The translations under genes were made by a program, and so were the position numbers. This document shows, in pieces, positions 32,701-39,981 of a DNA stretch of 64,000 bases. Source of the stretch: Flavihumibacter stibioxidans (GTDB lineage Bacteria; Bacteroidota; Bacteroidia; Chitinophagales; Chitinophagaceae). Position 1 is the first letter of the stretch, and every line of letters starts with the position of its first letter. The stretch covers positions 186,001-250,000 of the forward strand of contig NZ_MBUA01000001.1 of assembly GCF_014332695.1 (NCBI RefSeq), in the 5' to 3' direction. Below the pieces are notes generated by a model that saw only the letters and a program-made list of their open reading frames with translations, was not told the origin of the DNA and did not search any database.

Positions 32701-35044
32701 AAAAAAAGGTATCCGTGGTAATGCCCAGTGACTGATAATCATTTCCGGAAAACCGGAAAACCTCCATCGAATCAACTCCCTGTGCAGGCCGCCACTTCAA
32801 CCACACATCTTCCCTGCACTCAGGAACAACAGTTAATTGATAGTCGGGCAGAATACTGAACCCTGGCGAGGTTTGTACTTCCCCCGTTAGCCTATTGGTT
32901 ATCCGGACGCGGGTTTGAGTGGACACCAGGTTGGGAATAGTCCAGGTTATTCTGCCCGGAAGGGTTGAACTGCCGGTTACGGGGAACCAGGAAACCCCGT
33001 TATCGGTTGTATAATGAAATTCCAGGTTGCTGACAGCCGGTGTGCCAGGCCCTTCCCAGATAATATTTCTTTTCTGCCCGGGTTTCCACAACTCCCCCCC
33101 GGCAGGTTGCAAGAGCCTGAGGTTTGCTTCCGAATGATGATAAACCACCTGGAAAGACTGCGGACCAAAAGGTATGCGGTAGCCTTTGACCCTAACAGTA
33201 TAGGTACCGGGATTGGCGTTTTTTATTACTACCTGCTCAATATTGTTGAGATGGTCCTTTCCAGGTTTGGCCGGAGTCGTTAAACCGGCTGCGGAAGTGT
33301 CGAGCACAAATGGTTCATGGATGGATCCGTCCGGTGCCTGGACGGTAAGGTCCAGGTCATTCACCAAACTCAGGTAACTGAAAACAGAAGCCGGTCGGTC
33401 ATGCCAGTATAACATGATCCGGAAGTCAGATTTCGCTTCCGTTAACCGGATGGTATAGGTCCACTCGTTATCCTGTTCAACCGCTCCCTGCTGATAAGTT
33501 TTGTTCTGTATGGCTGCTACTGCGGCCCTTGCATTCAACCAGCCGAATCCATTGGTATAATCAACACCGGGAATACCGATATCAGTGGCAGTATTGCATA
33601 CAATAGCCTTGAGCAGGTCTCCCGGTGGGTTGTTGTGGTTATTCAGTTGCCGGTAGCGTTCCACCAGCAGGGCCAATGCGCCACTCACCTGGGGCGCGGC
33701 CATGCTGCTGCCATAATCAGTGGAATAACGGTTCAGTGTGGAGGTTGAATTCACCCCGTCTCCGATGGCGGAGATTTCTGGCTTGATACGTCCATCCACT
33801 GTCGGTCCTTTGGACCAGCGGAATACAGTTGCATCGGTGTTGGTGGTTCCTACCGTAATAACATTTTTTGCCGCCTGGAAAGCATTGTCGATGGTTTTAT
33901 ACCCCTGCGGGAATTCCGCGCATCGCAGGTTGCCGCTGTTACCCGCAGCAAATACATGCACCAGTTCGGGGTATTTGATCACCTGGTTGTCGATATACCA
34001 GCAATTACCACTGTAATAACCTGAAACAGGATTACAGGAACTGCCGGCACCATAGGAATTGTTAGTGACCTGCATGCCATAGCGCGACAAATAATCGGGC
34101 GATTTTACCAGGATGTCAGTGAAGTTCTCAACCAGGAGTTTCGCGGCTGGAGCGTTCCCCTTCATAGCCGGATCCTGAATTCCCGCCCCGGCCATGATTC
34201 CTGCCACCATGGTAGCATGATAGGAGCCGCTATAAGTTTGTCCTTCTTCGTTATACCGGTGGTCTATATGATAGATCCTGCCATTATCACCAAGGCCTAA
34301 GGCCACCCCGCTCCCCTTAAGCGCGGGCAATTCAGCCGATCCGTTCTGCACCAGGTCAGACAGGTGACTGTCAGTAGCGCCATTGTTGAACGCTTTCATT
34401 TCGGGGGCATCCATCACCTGCAATACATAAGGCTGGTCCATCAACAGGTCCAGTGCATCTCCCCTGACCTGGATTTCCACCAGGTGGGGTGCCAGGAACC
34501 GGTTGATCTTATAGGCCATGCTCCTGCCACTGAGGGTTTGCCGGAACAGGGATTTCAGTTCATTGGAATCCACTTCCGGAATAACTTGAACATGATATGC
34601 CTGCACTGGCATGCTGCGCAGGGCTGATCTGGTGGTGGTTGTTTGTGGTATTCCATTGCGCAGACCGCGGGATATCGGCAGTATTTCCTGCACACCGAGT
34701 TGCTGCAATTGTGTCAAACTGATCCGCTTACTGAAGGATGCCAGCCACGCATTATCGGGGATATATTCATAAAGGGTGATGCCATTCCGGGCGAGGGATT
34801 GGCGTTGTTTGGGATCGGGTATTTTTTCGAGCTGAAGAATGACCCAAACTTTCTGCATAGCTCTTGCACCAGACAAAGCAGGATCGGCCGGGTCTAAAGT
34901 ATTTAATTGATATTTTCCGGAAGAAAGGCTGTTCCTGAGTCTCAGAGGCTGACGGTTACCGGGCTGCGATTTTGCTTGCTCTCCCATCATTAATAGGCAA
35001 AGCAATAGAAGGATAGCGGGGGTAAGGAGCCAGGATTTAATCAT
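29792..35044 (-). CDS. Giant secreted S8 (subtilisin-like) peptidase with T9SS sorting domain
   Basis: A 1750-residue protein. A signal peptide (IKSWLLTPAILLLLCLLMM) sets the start at 35044; the frame to 35107 would run into the infC terminator. The S8 catalytic triad is Asp253 (GLGDNGR), His276 (SYHATMVAG) and Ser447 (GSSMAAPQVSG), with Asn of NNSYG as oxyanion helper. A P/proprotein-convertase-like beta domain follows, then an Ig-like WKPGQKRNIIWEG module, FnIII/CARDB-like repeats and a MAM/jelly-roll-like segment. The last 80 residues (LFPVPATRRDQL to LPAGIYHLRV) are a type A T9SS sorting domain, so it is exported to the surface. It interrupts the infC-rpmI-rplT gene order. Confidence 0.9.
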   Translation of the reverse strand: MIKSWLLTPAILLLLCLLMMGEQAKSQPGNRQPLRLRNSLSSGKYQLNTLDPADPALSGARAMQKVWVILQLEKIPDPKQRQSLARNGITLYEYIPDNAWLASFSKRISLTQLQQLGVQEILPISRGLRNGIPQTTTTRSALRSMPVQAYHVQVIPEVDSNELKSLFRQTLSGRSMAYKINRFLAPHLVEIQVRGDALDLLMDQPYVLQVMDAPEMKAFNNGATDSHLSDLVQNGSAELPALKGSGVALGLGDNGRIYHIDHRYNEEGQTYSGSYHATMVAGIMAGAGIQDPAMKGNAPAAKLLVENFTDILVKSPDYLSRYGMQVTNNSYGAGSSCNPVSGYYSGNCWYIDNQVIKYPELVHVFAAGNSGNLRCAEFPQGYKTIDNAFQAAKNVITVGTTNTDATVFRWSKGPTVDGRIKPEISAIGDGVNSTSTLNRYSTDYGSSMAAPQVSGALALLVERYRQLNNHNNPPGDLLKAIVCNTATDIGIPGVDYTNGFGWLNARAAVAAIQNKTYQQGAVEQDNEWTYTIRLTEAKSDFRIMLYWHDRPASVFSYLSLVNDLDLTVQAPDGSIHEPFVLDTSAAGLTTPAKPGKDHLNNIEQVVIKNANPGTYTVRVKGYRIPFGPQSFQVVYHHSEANLRLLQPAGGELWKPGQKRNIIWEGPGTPAVSNLEFHYTTDNGVSWFPVTGSSTLPGRITWTIPNLVSTQTRVRITNRLTGEVQTSPGFSILPDYQLTVVPECREDVWLKWRPAQGVDSMEVFRFSGNDYQSLGITTDTFFSVKSLRYGPDYWFTVAPVKNGITGEKSIAKTTKTRNIACGPDGPDGDISLETTIRPLTQRQWTRSDAGGRDTVMLSIRNRGATELGGPFILVVSDDQGNVLTDTLSRKIAAGASFNWKSRIYLQLNPGEERFLTYTVRSAGDPDLNNNESASWWRYLRNDPIKMPFTQHFNNLKDTIYRKPGFTGLYGADNWDMSTASSSVTLQTVTSDSIPFKIISRVGDQSVSLIGTYNLEGIDTLTPLRLLIANDGIQRYNMSIRGADSLPWILYFPHPVYGLSHFLRLGKQSPGSSFQVRVDMVSKAQTDTVQQFLKNLKFFIPEKDLGVIDLNFIGKYTPAVTNGDTVRLSATVYNYRKEDFGPYFFGVRFNDGSRMEQTMPGLKGFDTARISFTHIIVEPENSDYTITPYIRAEGDEYPDNDSFPGVLRYLQIINKYPYLNGFENGRKWWESSGSYDLPGSGTLISGSFNAANGKEFWGSKLVYGDDSISPVQRYLYGEVTSPVFDLRALKSPHLSMSILPEICDYDYEVYLQYSLDSGLNWAPYKPLPGTFSTNWYPANDSSFKSCTLENRWQVASVSLPGNWAQVMFRISAVLKGFDRFVQPKKPEGFFIDDFHLFDLEQPVSTASYNLTGTAKAGAWNNLPEAGPVSAVISPGSHSVPFRFTTNNQNSSREIAGNKILPRHWVFNGLALPDSGRLRLYLAESELAQWLQANPCDTCQVKRSAYDLSIFRYAGNPATINGDPADNEEGMLTVWEPGDFDLVPFANGYYAELPAGAYGEFYFGFNQSIASIQFSAKAQRNPDFALLSWSSSREGILRFEVERAEVTNGQGGIFQRIQTITAGAGTEWSYSDKEIRSPGSWQYRIRVYYTDGSSRYSTIRIVHLDASLAVRLFPVPATRRDQLLLIVQQAGGALELQLSDAVGRVIWRNRATLLPGQQIVSLQGIPGLPAGIYHLRVSSGKEIKTLPLVISGN

Positions 35045-35082
35045 TCTTTCAGAAATCATCCTCAATTTAACAAGCTTAAAGG

Positions 35083-35092
35083 CAAAATATAA
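35083..35092 (-). promoter_or_regulatory. Possible promoter element of the S8 peptidase gene
   Basis: TATATTTTG-like sequence lies on the minus strand about 40 bp before the chosen start. It departs from TAnnTTTG by one inserted T, so it is a weak match. Confidence 0.3.
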
Positions 35093-35112
35093 TCCTTTTC
35101 CTGCCAAATATG

Positions 35113-35142
35113 AAAAAAACCCGCTGGTTAGCGGGCTTTTTT
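35113..35142. terminator. Terminator of infC
   Basis: CCCGCT (35120-35125) and AGCGGG (35130-35135) flanked by A and T runs form a strong bidirectional hairpin 20 bp after the infC stop. It separates infC from the S8 peptidase gene. Confidence 0.88.
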
Positions 35143-35161
35143 CTTTAAATGAAGTGTATGA

Positions 35162-35752
35162 TTATTCTGCAGAATCTTTCTTCTTCTTCTGGCTCTTAGG
35201 CGCCCAGATGGCCAGCATTCGCTTTCCTTCCATTTTCGGCATGCCTTCAAGGACACCAAATTCGGACAGGCGTTCGGCAAATTTCAGCAGCAGCAACTCA
35301 CCCCGGTCCTTGAACTGGATGGCCCTTCCACGGAATTGCACATATGCTTTCACCTTGTTTCCTTCTCGAAGAAACTCTTCCGCGTGCTTAGCCTTAAAGT
35401 TGAAGTCATGGTCATCCGTATTCGGGGTGAAACGGATTTCCTTCACTTCTGACTGCTTGGCTTTCGCCTTCATTTCCTTTTCCTTCTTCTTCTTCTCGTA
35501 AAGGAATTTATTGTAGTCAATGATCCTGCACACCGGAGGATCAGCATTTGGAGAGATCTCTACCAGGTCGAGTCCCTGGTCCTGAGCCATCCTTTGTGCT
35601 TCCTGGATAGAGTAGACACCTACTTCTACATTGTCCCCAACCAATCGTACCTGCGGTACGCGGATCATCTGGTTGGTCCTGTGTTCCTGTTGTTGTTCTT
35701 TCCTGAACCTGGGATTAAAAGCCCCCCTTGGAGGTCTGGGTGGAAATGCCAT
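35162..35752 (-). CDS. infC: Translation initiation factor IF-3
   Basis: A 196-residue factor that binds the 30S subunit and checks start-codon pairing. It has the N-domain IRVPQVRLVGDNVEVGVYSIQEAQRMA, the linker CRIIDYNKFLYEKKKKEKE and the C-domain EIRFTPNTDDHDFNFK with VQFRGR. The gene starts with ATG, not the AUU used in E. coli. It lies 46 bp after thrS and ends at a terminator, so it is not co-transcribed with rpmI-rplT. Confidence 0.97.
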   Translation of the reverse strand: MAFPPRPPRGAFNPRFRKEQQQEHRTNQMIRVPQVRLVGDNVEVGVYSIQEAQRMAQDQGLDLVEISPNADPPVCRIIDYNKFLYEKKKKEKEMKAKAKQSEVKEIRFTPNTDDHDFNFKAKHAEEFLREGNKVKAYVQFRGRAIQFKDRGELLLLKFAERLSEFGVLEGMPKMEGKRMLAIWAPKSQKKKKDSAE

Positions 35753-35798
35753 TTATTTTATTTGATTAAACAATTACTACCCGAAAATATTACATTTT

Positions 35799-37736
35799 TC
35801 ATTCACTGCTGCTGCGATCTGCAATTTCCCGTGAAATCACCCCGATAAACTCCTCTACGGGCATGGTTCCGGCATCGCCTTTGCCGTGACGGCGGATGGA
35901 AATCAGCCCTTCGTTCATCTCTTTCTCCCCTACCACCAGCATATACGGCACTTTCAACAGTTCGGTATCGCGGATTTTCTTGCCGATCTTTTCATTGCGG
36001 TCATCGATGGAAACCCGCACCCCGGCTTTACGGAGCTGCTTGCGGACCGATTCGGCATAAGGCATGAACTTGTCGCTGATGGGCAGGATCTTTACCTGCT
36101 GCGGTGCCAGCCAGACCGGCAAACGGCCGGCATAATGCTCCAGCAGGAACCCGATAAAACGCTCATGCGTTCCCAGTGGGGCACGGTGAATAATCAGCGG
36201 GGTCTCGTGCTGGTTATCCTGGGTGGTATACTCCAGTTTGAAGCTGCGACCCTGGGAGAAATCCACCTGGTTGGTGGCCAGGGTAAATTCGCGGCCAATC
36301 ACGCTGTATATCTGAACATCGATCTTGGGACCGTAAAAAGCTGCTTCGTCCTGCACTTCCACAAATGGAATCCCGGAGTCGATCAACACCTGGCGAACCA
36401 TGGCCTCGGTCTCTTTCCAGAGTTCCGGTTCGTTCACGTATTTCTTACCCAGTTTATCCGGTGAGTGCAGGCTGAGTCGCATTACGTATTTATCAACACC
36501 GAAGATCTTGAAATATTTCAGGTACATTTCATTCACCGACCTGAATTCCTGCTCAAACTGGTCCTTGGTGCAATAAATATGTGCGTCGTTCATGTGCAGG
36601 CAGCGAACCCGCATCAGTCCGAACAATTCACCACTTTGCTCATAGCGGTAAACAGTACCGTATTCCGCAATCCGGTATGGAAGGTCGCGGTAGCTTTTCG
36701 GCTCCGCCGCGAAGATCTTGTGGTGGTGGGGACAGTTCATGGCCCGCAGGTAGTACTTCTCCCCTTCCAGTTCCATGGGCGGGTACATGCTGTCTGCATA
36801 ATAAGGCAGGTGCCCGCTGGTGAGGTACATACTCTCCTTGGCAATATGTGGCGTTACAACCCGGTGGTAACCGGCTTCTTCTTCAGTTTCCTTGGCCAGC
36901 TTTTCCAGTTCTTCAATAATGATGGTACCGTTGGGCATCCACATGATCAGGCCCTGGCCCACATCATCGTCCATGGTATAGATACTCAGTTCCTTGCCCA
37001 GCTTGCGGTGGTCGCGTTTTTTCGCTTCTTCCAGCAATGCCAGGTATTCGTCCAGTTCTTTCTGGCTGGGGAAGCTGACACCGTATACGCGGGTCAGCAT
37101 CTTGTTTTTGTCATCACCTTTCCAGTAAGCGCCGGCAATATTGGTGAGCTTGAAAGCCTTTATCAGACCGGTATGCGGGATATGCGGTCCGCGGCAGAGA
37201 TCGGTAAAACCGCCCTGGGTATAGAATGTAATGGTGCCGTCTTCCAGGTTTTGCAGCAGGTCGAGCTTGTATTCATCACCTTTTTCAGCAAAATAAGCAA
37301 CGGCCTCAGCCTTGGGAACTTCCTTGCGAACGAACACATTGTTCTGTTTGGCCAGCTCTGCCATTTTAGCTTCCAGCGCGCGAAGGTCTTCCTCCGTCAT
37401 GCTCCTGTCACCCAGGTCGATATCATAATAGAAACCATTGTCAACCGGAGGTCCAACCCAGAATTTCACTCCCGGAAACCTTGATTCGATGGCTTCTGCC
37501 ATCAGGTGGGCCGTTGAATGCCAGAAAGTGGATTTTGCATCCTTCTCGTCCCATCCCAGTAATTTGATCTGGGCATCTTCATAAATCGGGCGGTTGAGGT
37601 CCCATACCTGGCCGTTCACGGAAGCGGCCAGTACCTTGCGGGCCAATCCCTCGCTGATGGATTTTGCAATCTCAAGGGCGGAAGTGCCGGGCGCATATTC
37701 ACGCTGGGCGCCATCCGGAAAACTGATTTTGATCAT
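35799..37736 (-). CDS. thrS: Threonyl-tRNA synthetase
   Basis: A 645-residue class II synthetase that charges tRNA-Thr. Domains in order: TGS (1-60), editing domain with HSTAHLMAEAI (about 73-83), catalytic core with the zinc ligand in AMNCPHHHKIF, motif 2 FRSVNEMYLKY region, motif 3 GTHERFIGFLLEHYAG, and the C-terminal anticodon-binding domain beginning LPVWLAPQQVKILP. The start and length agree with the family. It has its own promoter and leads the thrS-infC pair. Confidence 0.98.
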   Translation of the reverse strand: MIKISFPDGAQREYAPGTSALEIAKSISEGLARKVLAASVNGQVWDLNRPIYEDAQIKLLGWDEKDAKSTFWHSTAHLMAEAIESRFPGVKFWVGPPVDNGFYYDIDLGDRSMTEEDLRALEAKMAELAKQNNVFVRKEVPKAEAVAYFAEKGDEYKLDLLQNLEDGTITFYTQGGFTDLCRGPHIPHTGLIKAFKLTNIAGAYWKGDDKNKMLTRVYGVSFPSQKELDEYLALLEEAKKRDHRKLGKELSIYTMDDDVGQGLIMWMPNGTIIIEELEKLAKETEEEAGYHRVVTPHIAKESMYLTSGHLPYYADSMYPPMELEGEKYYLRAMNCPHHHKIFAAEPKSYRDLPYRIAEYGTVYRYEQSGELFGLMRVRCLHMNDAHIYCTKDQFEQEFRSVNEMYLKYFKIFGVDKYVMRLSLHSPDKLGKKYVNEPELWKETEAMVRQVLIDSGIPFVEVQDEAAFYGPKIDVQIYSVIGREFTLATNQVDFSQGRSFKLEYTTQDNQHETPLIIHRAPLGTHERFIGFLLEHYAGRLPVWLAPQQVKILPISDKFMPYAESVRKQLRKAGVRVSIDDRNEKIGKKIRDTELLKVPYMLVVGEKEMNEGLISIRRHGKGDAGTMPVEEFIGVISREIADRSSSE

Positions 37737-37790
37737 TTGTTGTCTCCTGTTTTTAATCCTGCCATTCTACGAACACGGCAGTAAGGGCTG

Positions 37791-37798
37791 CAAAATTA
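37791..37798 (-). promoter_or_regulatory. Predicted -7 element (TAATTTTG) of thrS-infC
   Basis: It matches TAnnTTTG on the minus strand, 54 bp before the thrS ATG. An AGGAG-like sequence just before the start codon is one of the few Shine-Dalgarno candidates in the window. Confidence 0.5.
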
Positions 37799-37880
37799 AC
37801 GAACTATTGCCAGAATAACTGGTTGAACGGTATGAAATTGCGCTTCCTTTTTGTTTAAATTGAATCGATAACTTGCATAC

Positions 37881-38978
37881 ATGCGGAGCATTTTACTTCT
37901 GGCACTGATTATTTGCGGGATCTCGTCCTACGGGCAGGACCTCACCGGTATCTGGCGCGGGCAATTTCGTCAGCAGGACAGGGTGCTGCAACTGATGGAC
38001 ATGGAAAACCGCTACCGCTTTGAAGTGCAGCTCGACCAACGCGGAAAGGCATTTAACGGGGTTACGTATTCCTATAAAACCACTGAATTCTACGGCAAAG
38101 CCACCGCGAAGGGCACCATCCATACCGGAACCAAAAAGGTTTACCTGGAAGAATTGAAAATCGTGGATGTGCGCATGCGCAGCGGCAGTGATGCCTGTGT
38201 GATGACCTGTTTCCTCCAGTACAGCAGAAATGGCAAGGAAGAGTTCCTGGAAGGTACTTATGTCAGCATGAACACCTCTGATTCCACTGATTGTGGCAGG
38301 GGGACGGTTTTCCTGAGGAGGGTGCAGGAATCCGATTTTTTTAAGGAGCCCTTCCTGGTGAAACGTGAAGCTGAAAAGCGCAAGGCAGAACTGGCAAAAG
38401 CAGCGCGGCCTAAACCAGGACCGCTGGCGAAAAATGATACGGTCAAACAACCTGGGAAACCGGTTCAGCCGCCTGCAAAACCACCCCAGAAACAACCTGT
38501 ACTCCCCACCCCTGCAAAACCTGTGGCCCCACCTGAACCCAGGGATGTACAGGCTTCCACAGTTCCATCGAATTTGGAGCGGGAACCCAACAAACCAAAA
38601 GCGCCCCTGGTAATTCCGCCGGTATTGAAGAATCGGGAAAATGAACTGGTGAAGACCTTTAGCGTCAATACCCGGGAGATAACCGTAAGCCTGTATGACA
38701 ATGGCACCATCGATAAAGACACTGTTTCGGTTTACCTGAATAAAAAACAGGTTGTAAACAGGCAGATGTTATCTCTGAATCCCATTACCCTGACCATTGA
38801 ACTGGATGAGGAGAACGATTACCATGAACTGGTGATGGTAGCCGAAAACCTCGGCGAGATCCCGCCAAATACTTCCCTGATGGTAGTAAAAGCCGGCAAC
38901 AAACAATATGAAGTACGGATCACTTCCACCGAACAGAAGAACGCCGTCGTCATCTTTAAATTCGAAAAGGAAAAATAA
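37881..38978 (+). CDS. Secreted protein of unknown function, paralogue 1
   Basis: A 365-residue protein with a signal peptide (ILLLALIICGISSYGQ). The N-terminal domain begins DLTGIWRGQFRQQ and continues to about residue 150 (beta-rich, lipocalin-like pattern). A proline/lysine-rich linker covers about 165-245 (repeated KPxxPPxKP). The C-terminal domain (about 250-365) has VSLYDNGTIDKDTVSVYLNKKQV and AENLGEIPPNTSLMVV. Both domains recur in the next gene, without the linker. No enzymatic motif is seen. The pair looks like a tandem duplication. Confidence 0.8.
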   Translation: MRSILLLALIICGISSYGQDLTGIWRGQFRQQDRVLQLMDMENRYRFEVQLDQRGKAFNGVTYSYKTTEFYGKATAKGTIHTGTKKVYLEELKIVDVRMRSGSDACVMTCFLQYSRNGKEEFLEGTYVSMNTSDSTDCGRGTVFLRRVQESDFFKEPFLVKREAEKRKAELAKAARPKPGPLAKNDTVKQPGKPVQPPAKPPQKQPVLPTPAKPVAPPEPRDVQASTVPSNLEREPNKPKAPLVIPPVLKNRENELVKTFSVNTREITVSLYDNGTIDKDTVSVYLNKKQVVNRQMLSLNPITLTIELDEENDYHELVMVAENLGEIPPNTSLMVVKAGNKQYEVRITSTEQKNAVVIFKFEKEK

Positions 38979-39011
38979 TCCCCCCCCAACAACAAACCCC
39001 CAAATTCGCAC

Positions 39012-39860
39012 ATGCGGCTCATTATATCCTTAGTAGCTCTTTTTCTCTTTCAGGTTTCCTTTGGCCAGGACCTCAATGGCATCTGGCGGGGCACGCTTAC
39101 CCAGGAACCCGGAGGCTGTTTCCCGGTGTACAATCTCGAGATCCAGATCGTCGCCGGCGGAGACCGCCTGCAGGGCAAGGCCTTTGATTATTATGATAAA
39201 ACCCGCTTCGTAAAACATCATTTTACCGGCAGGTACAATACATTGAATAAAAGGATGGTGCTGATAGAAGACCGTGTACTGGAAGTAAATATTCCGGGCG
39301 ATTGCGTGGTTTGCACTAAAACATATGACCTCAGCTGGTCGAAGGAAAATGGCCGCGAGGCACTTACCGGAACCTGGAAAGGGGTGGAATCAGACAGTAA
39401 AAAAAACTGTCCGCCGGGAAAAATCACGCTCTACCGGGTAGCTACAACCGAATTCCCGGTTGATATTGACCAGCCGGAAGAACTGGCCAAATTACAACAG
39501 AGCATACAACTGGCGGAACGCGAGACAGAAATTGTCCGCACCCTGGAACTGGATACACCCAATATTAAGATCGACCTCTACGACAATGCAGAAATCGACA
39601 ACGATACGGTGACAATTTTCCTGAACAACAAATTGCTGCTCTATAAGCAGCGCCTCACGCAACTTCCCCTGTCTGTTTCGCTGAAAGCCTTTCCCGATAC
39701 GGATTACGAGCTGCTGATGTATGCCGATAACCTGGGCAGTATTCCGCCCAATACTGCGCTGATGGTAGTTACGGCCGGAAAGAATAAATATGAAGTCAGG
39801 CTGAGTGCATCGGACAAAAAAAATGCGGCAGTTAGGTTCAGGTTGAAACAGGAGAGATAG
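39012..39860 (+). CDS. Secreted protein of unknown function, paralogue 2
   Basis: A 282-residue protein with a signal peptide (IISLVALFLFQVSFGQ), 33 bp after its paralogue. It repeats the N-terminal DLNGIWRGTLTQEPGG domain and the C-terminal IDLYDNAEIDNDTVTIFLNNKLL and ADNLGSIPPNTALMVV domain, but has only a short charged linker in place of the proline-rich one. The DNxxIDxDTVxxxLN pattern is shared with other Chitinophagaceae secreted proteins of unknown role. Confidence 0.8.
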   Translation: MRLIISLVALFLFQVSFGQDLNGIWRGTLTQEPGGCFPVYNLEIQIVAGGDRLQGKAFDYYDKTRFVKHHFTGRYNTLNKRMVLIEDRVLEVNIPGDCVVCTKTYDLSWSKENGREALTGTWKGVESDSKKNCPPGKITLYRVATTEFPVDIDQPEELAKLQQSIQLAERETEIVRTLELDTPNIKIDLYDNAEIDNDTVTIFLNNKLLLYKQRLTQLPLSVSLKAFPDTDYELLMYADNLGSIPPNTALMVVTAGKNKYEVRLSASDKKNAAVRFRLKQER

Positions 39861-39863
39861 CGC

Positions 39864-39966
39864 GATTTCACCCGTCGGGTGGTGAGATTTCTCCCGTCTG
39901 GGTGGCCACACCGAACTCCACCAAAAAGCCACCCGGCGGGTGGAATCTCACCCGACGGGTGAAATC
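39864..39966. repeat. Nested CACCCGTCGGGTG-type palindromes, copy 3
   Basis: The outer 18-nt arms (39864-39881 and 39949-39966) are exact complements with the family core. Between them lies a second, diverged pair (CTCCCGTCTGGGTGGCC near 39891-39907 and GCCACCCGGCGGGTGG near 39928-39943). The 103-bp unit can fold into a long hairpin. It fills the gap between the convergent paralogue 2 and TonB-receptor genes. Confidence 0.88.
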
Positions 39967-39981
39967 TCACTTACCCCCTAT

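Noticed and set aside
36465-37484. Plus-strand 339-residue frame opposite thrS
   Set aside because: It is fully antisense to a clear thrS and has no domain; a shadow of codon bias.
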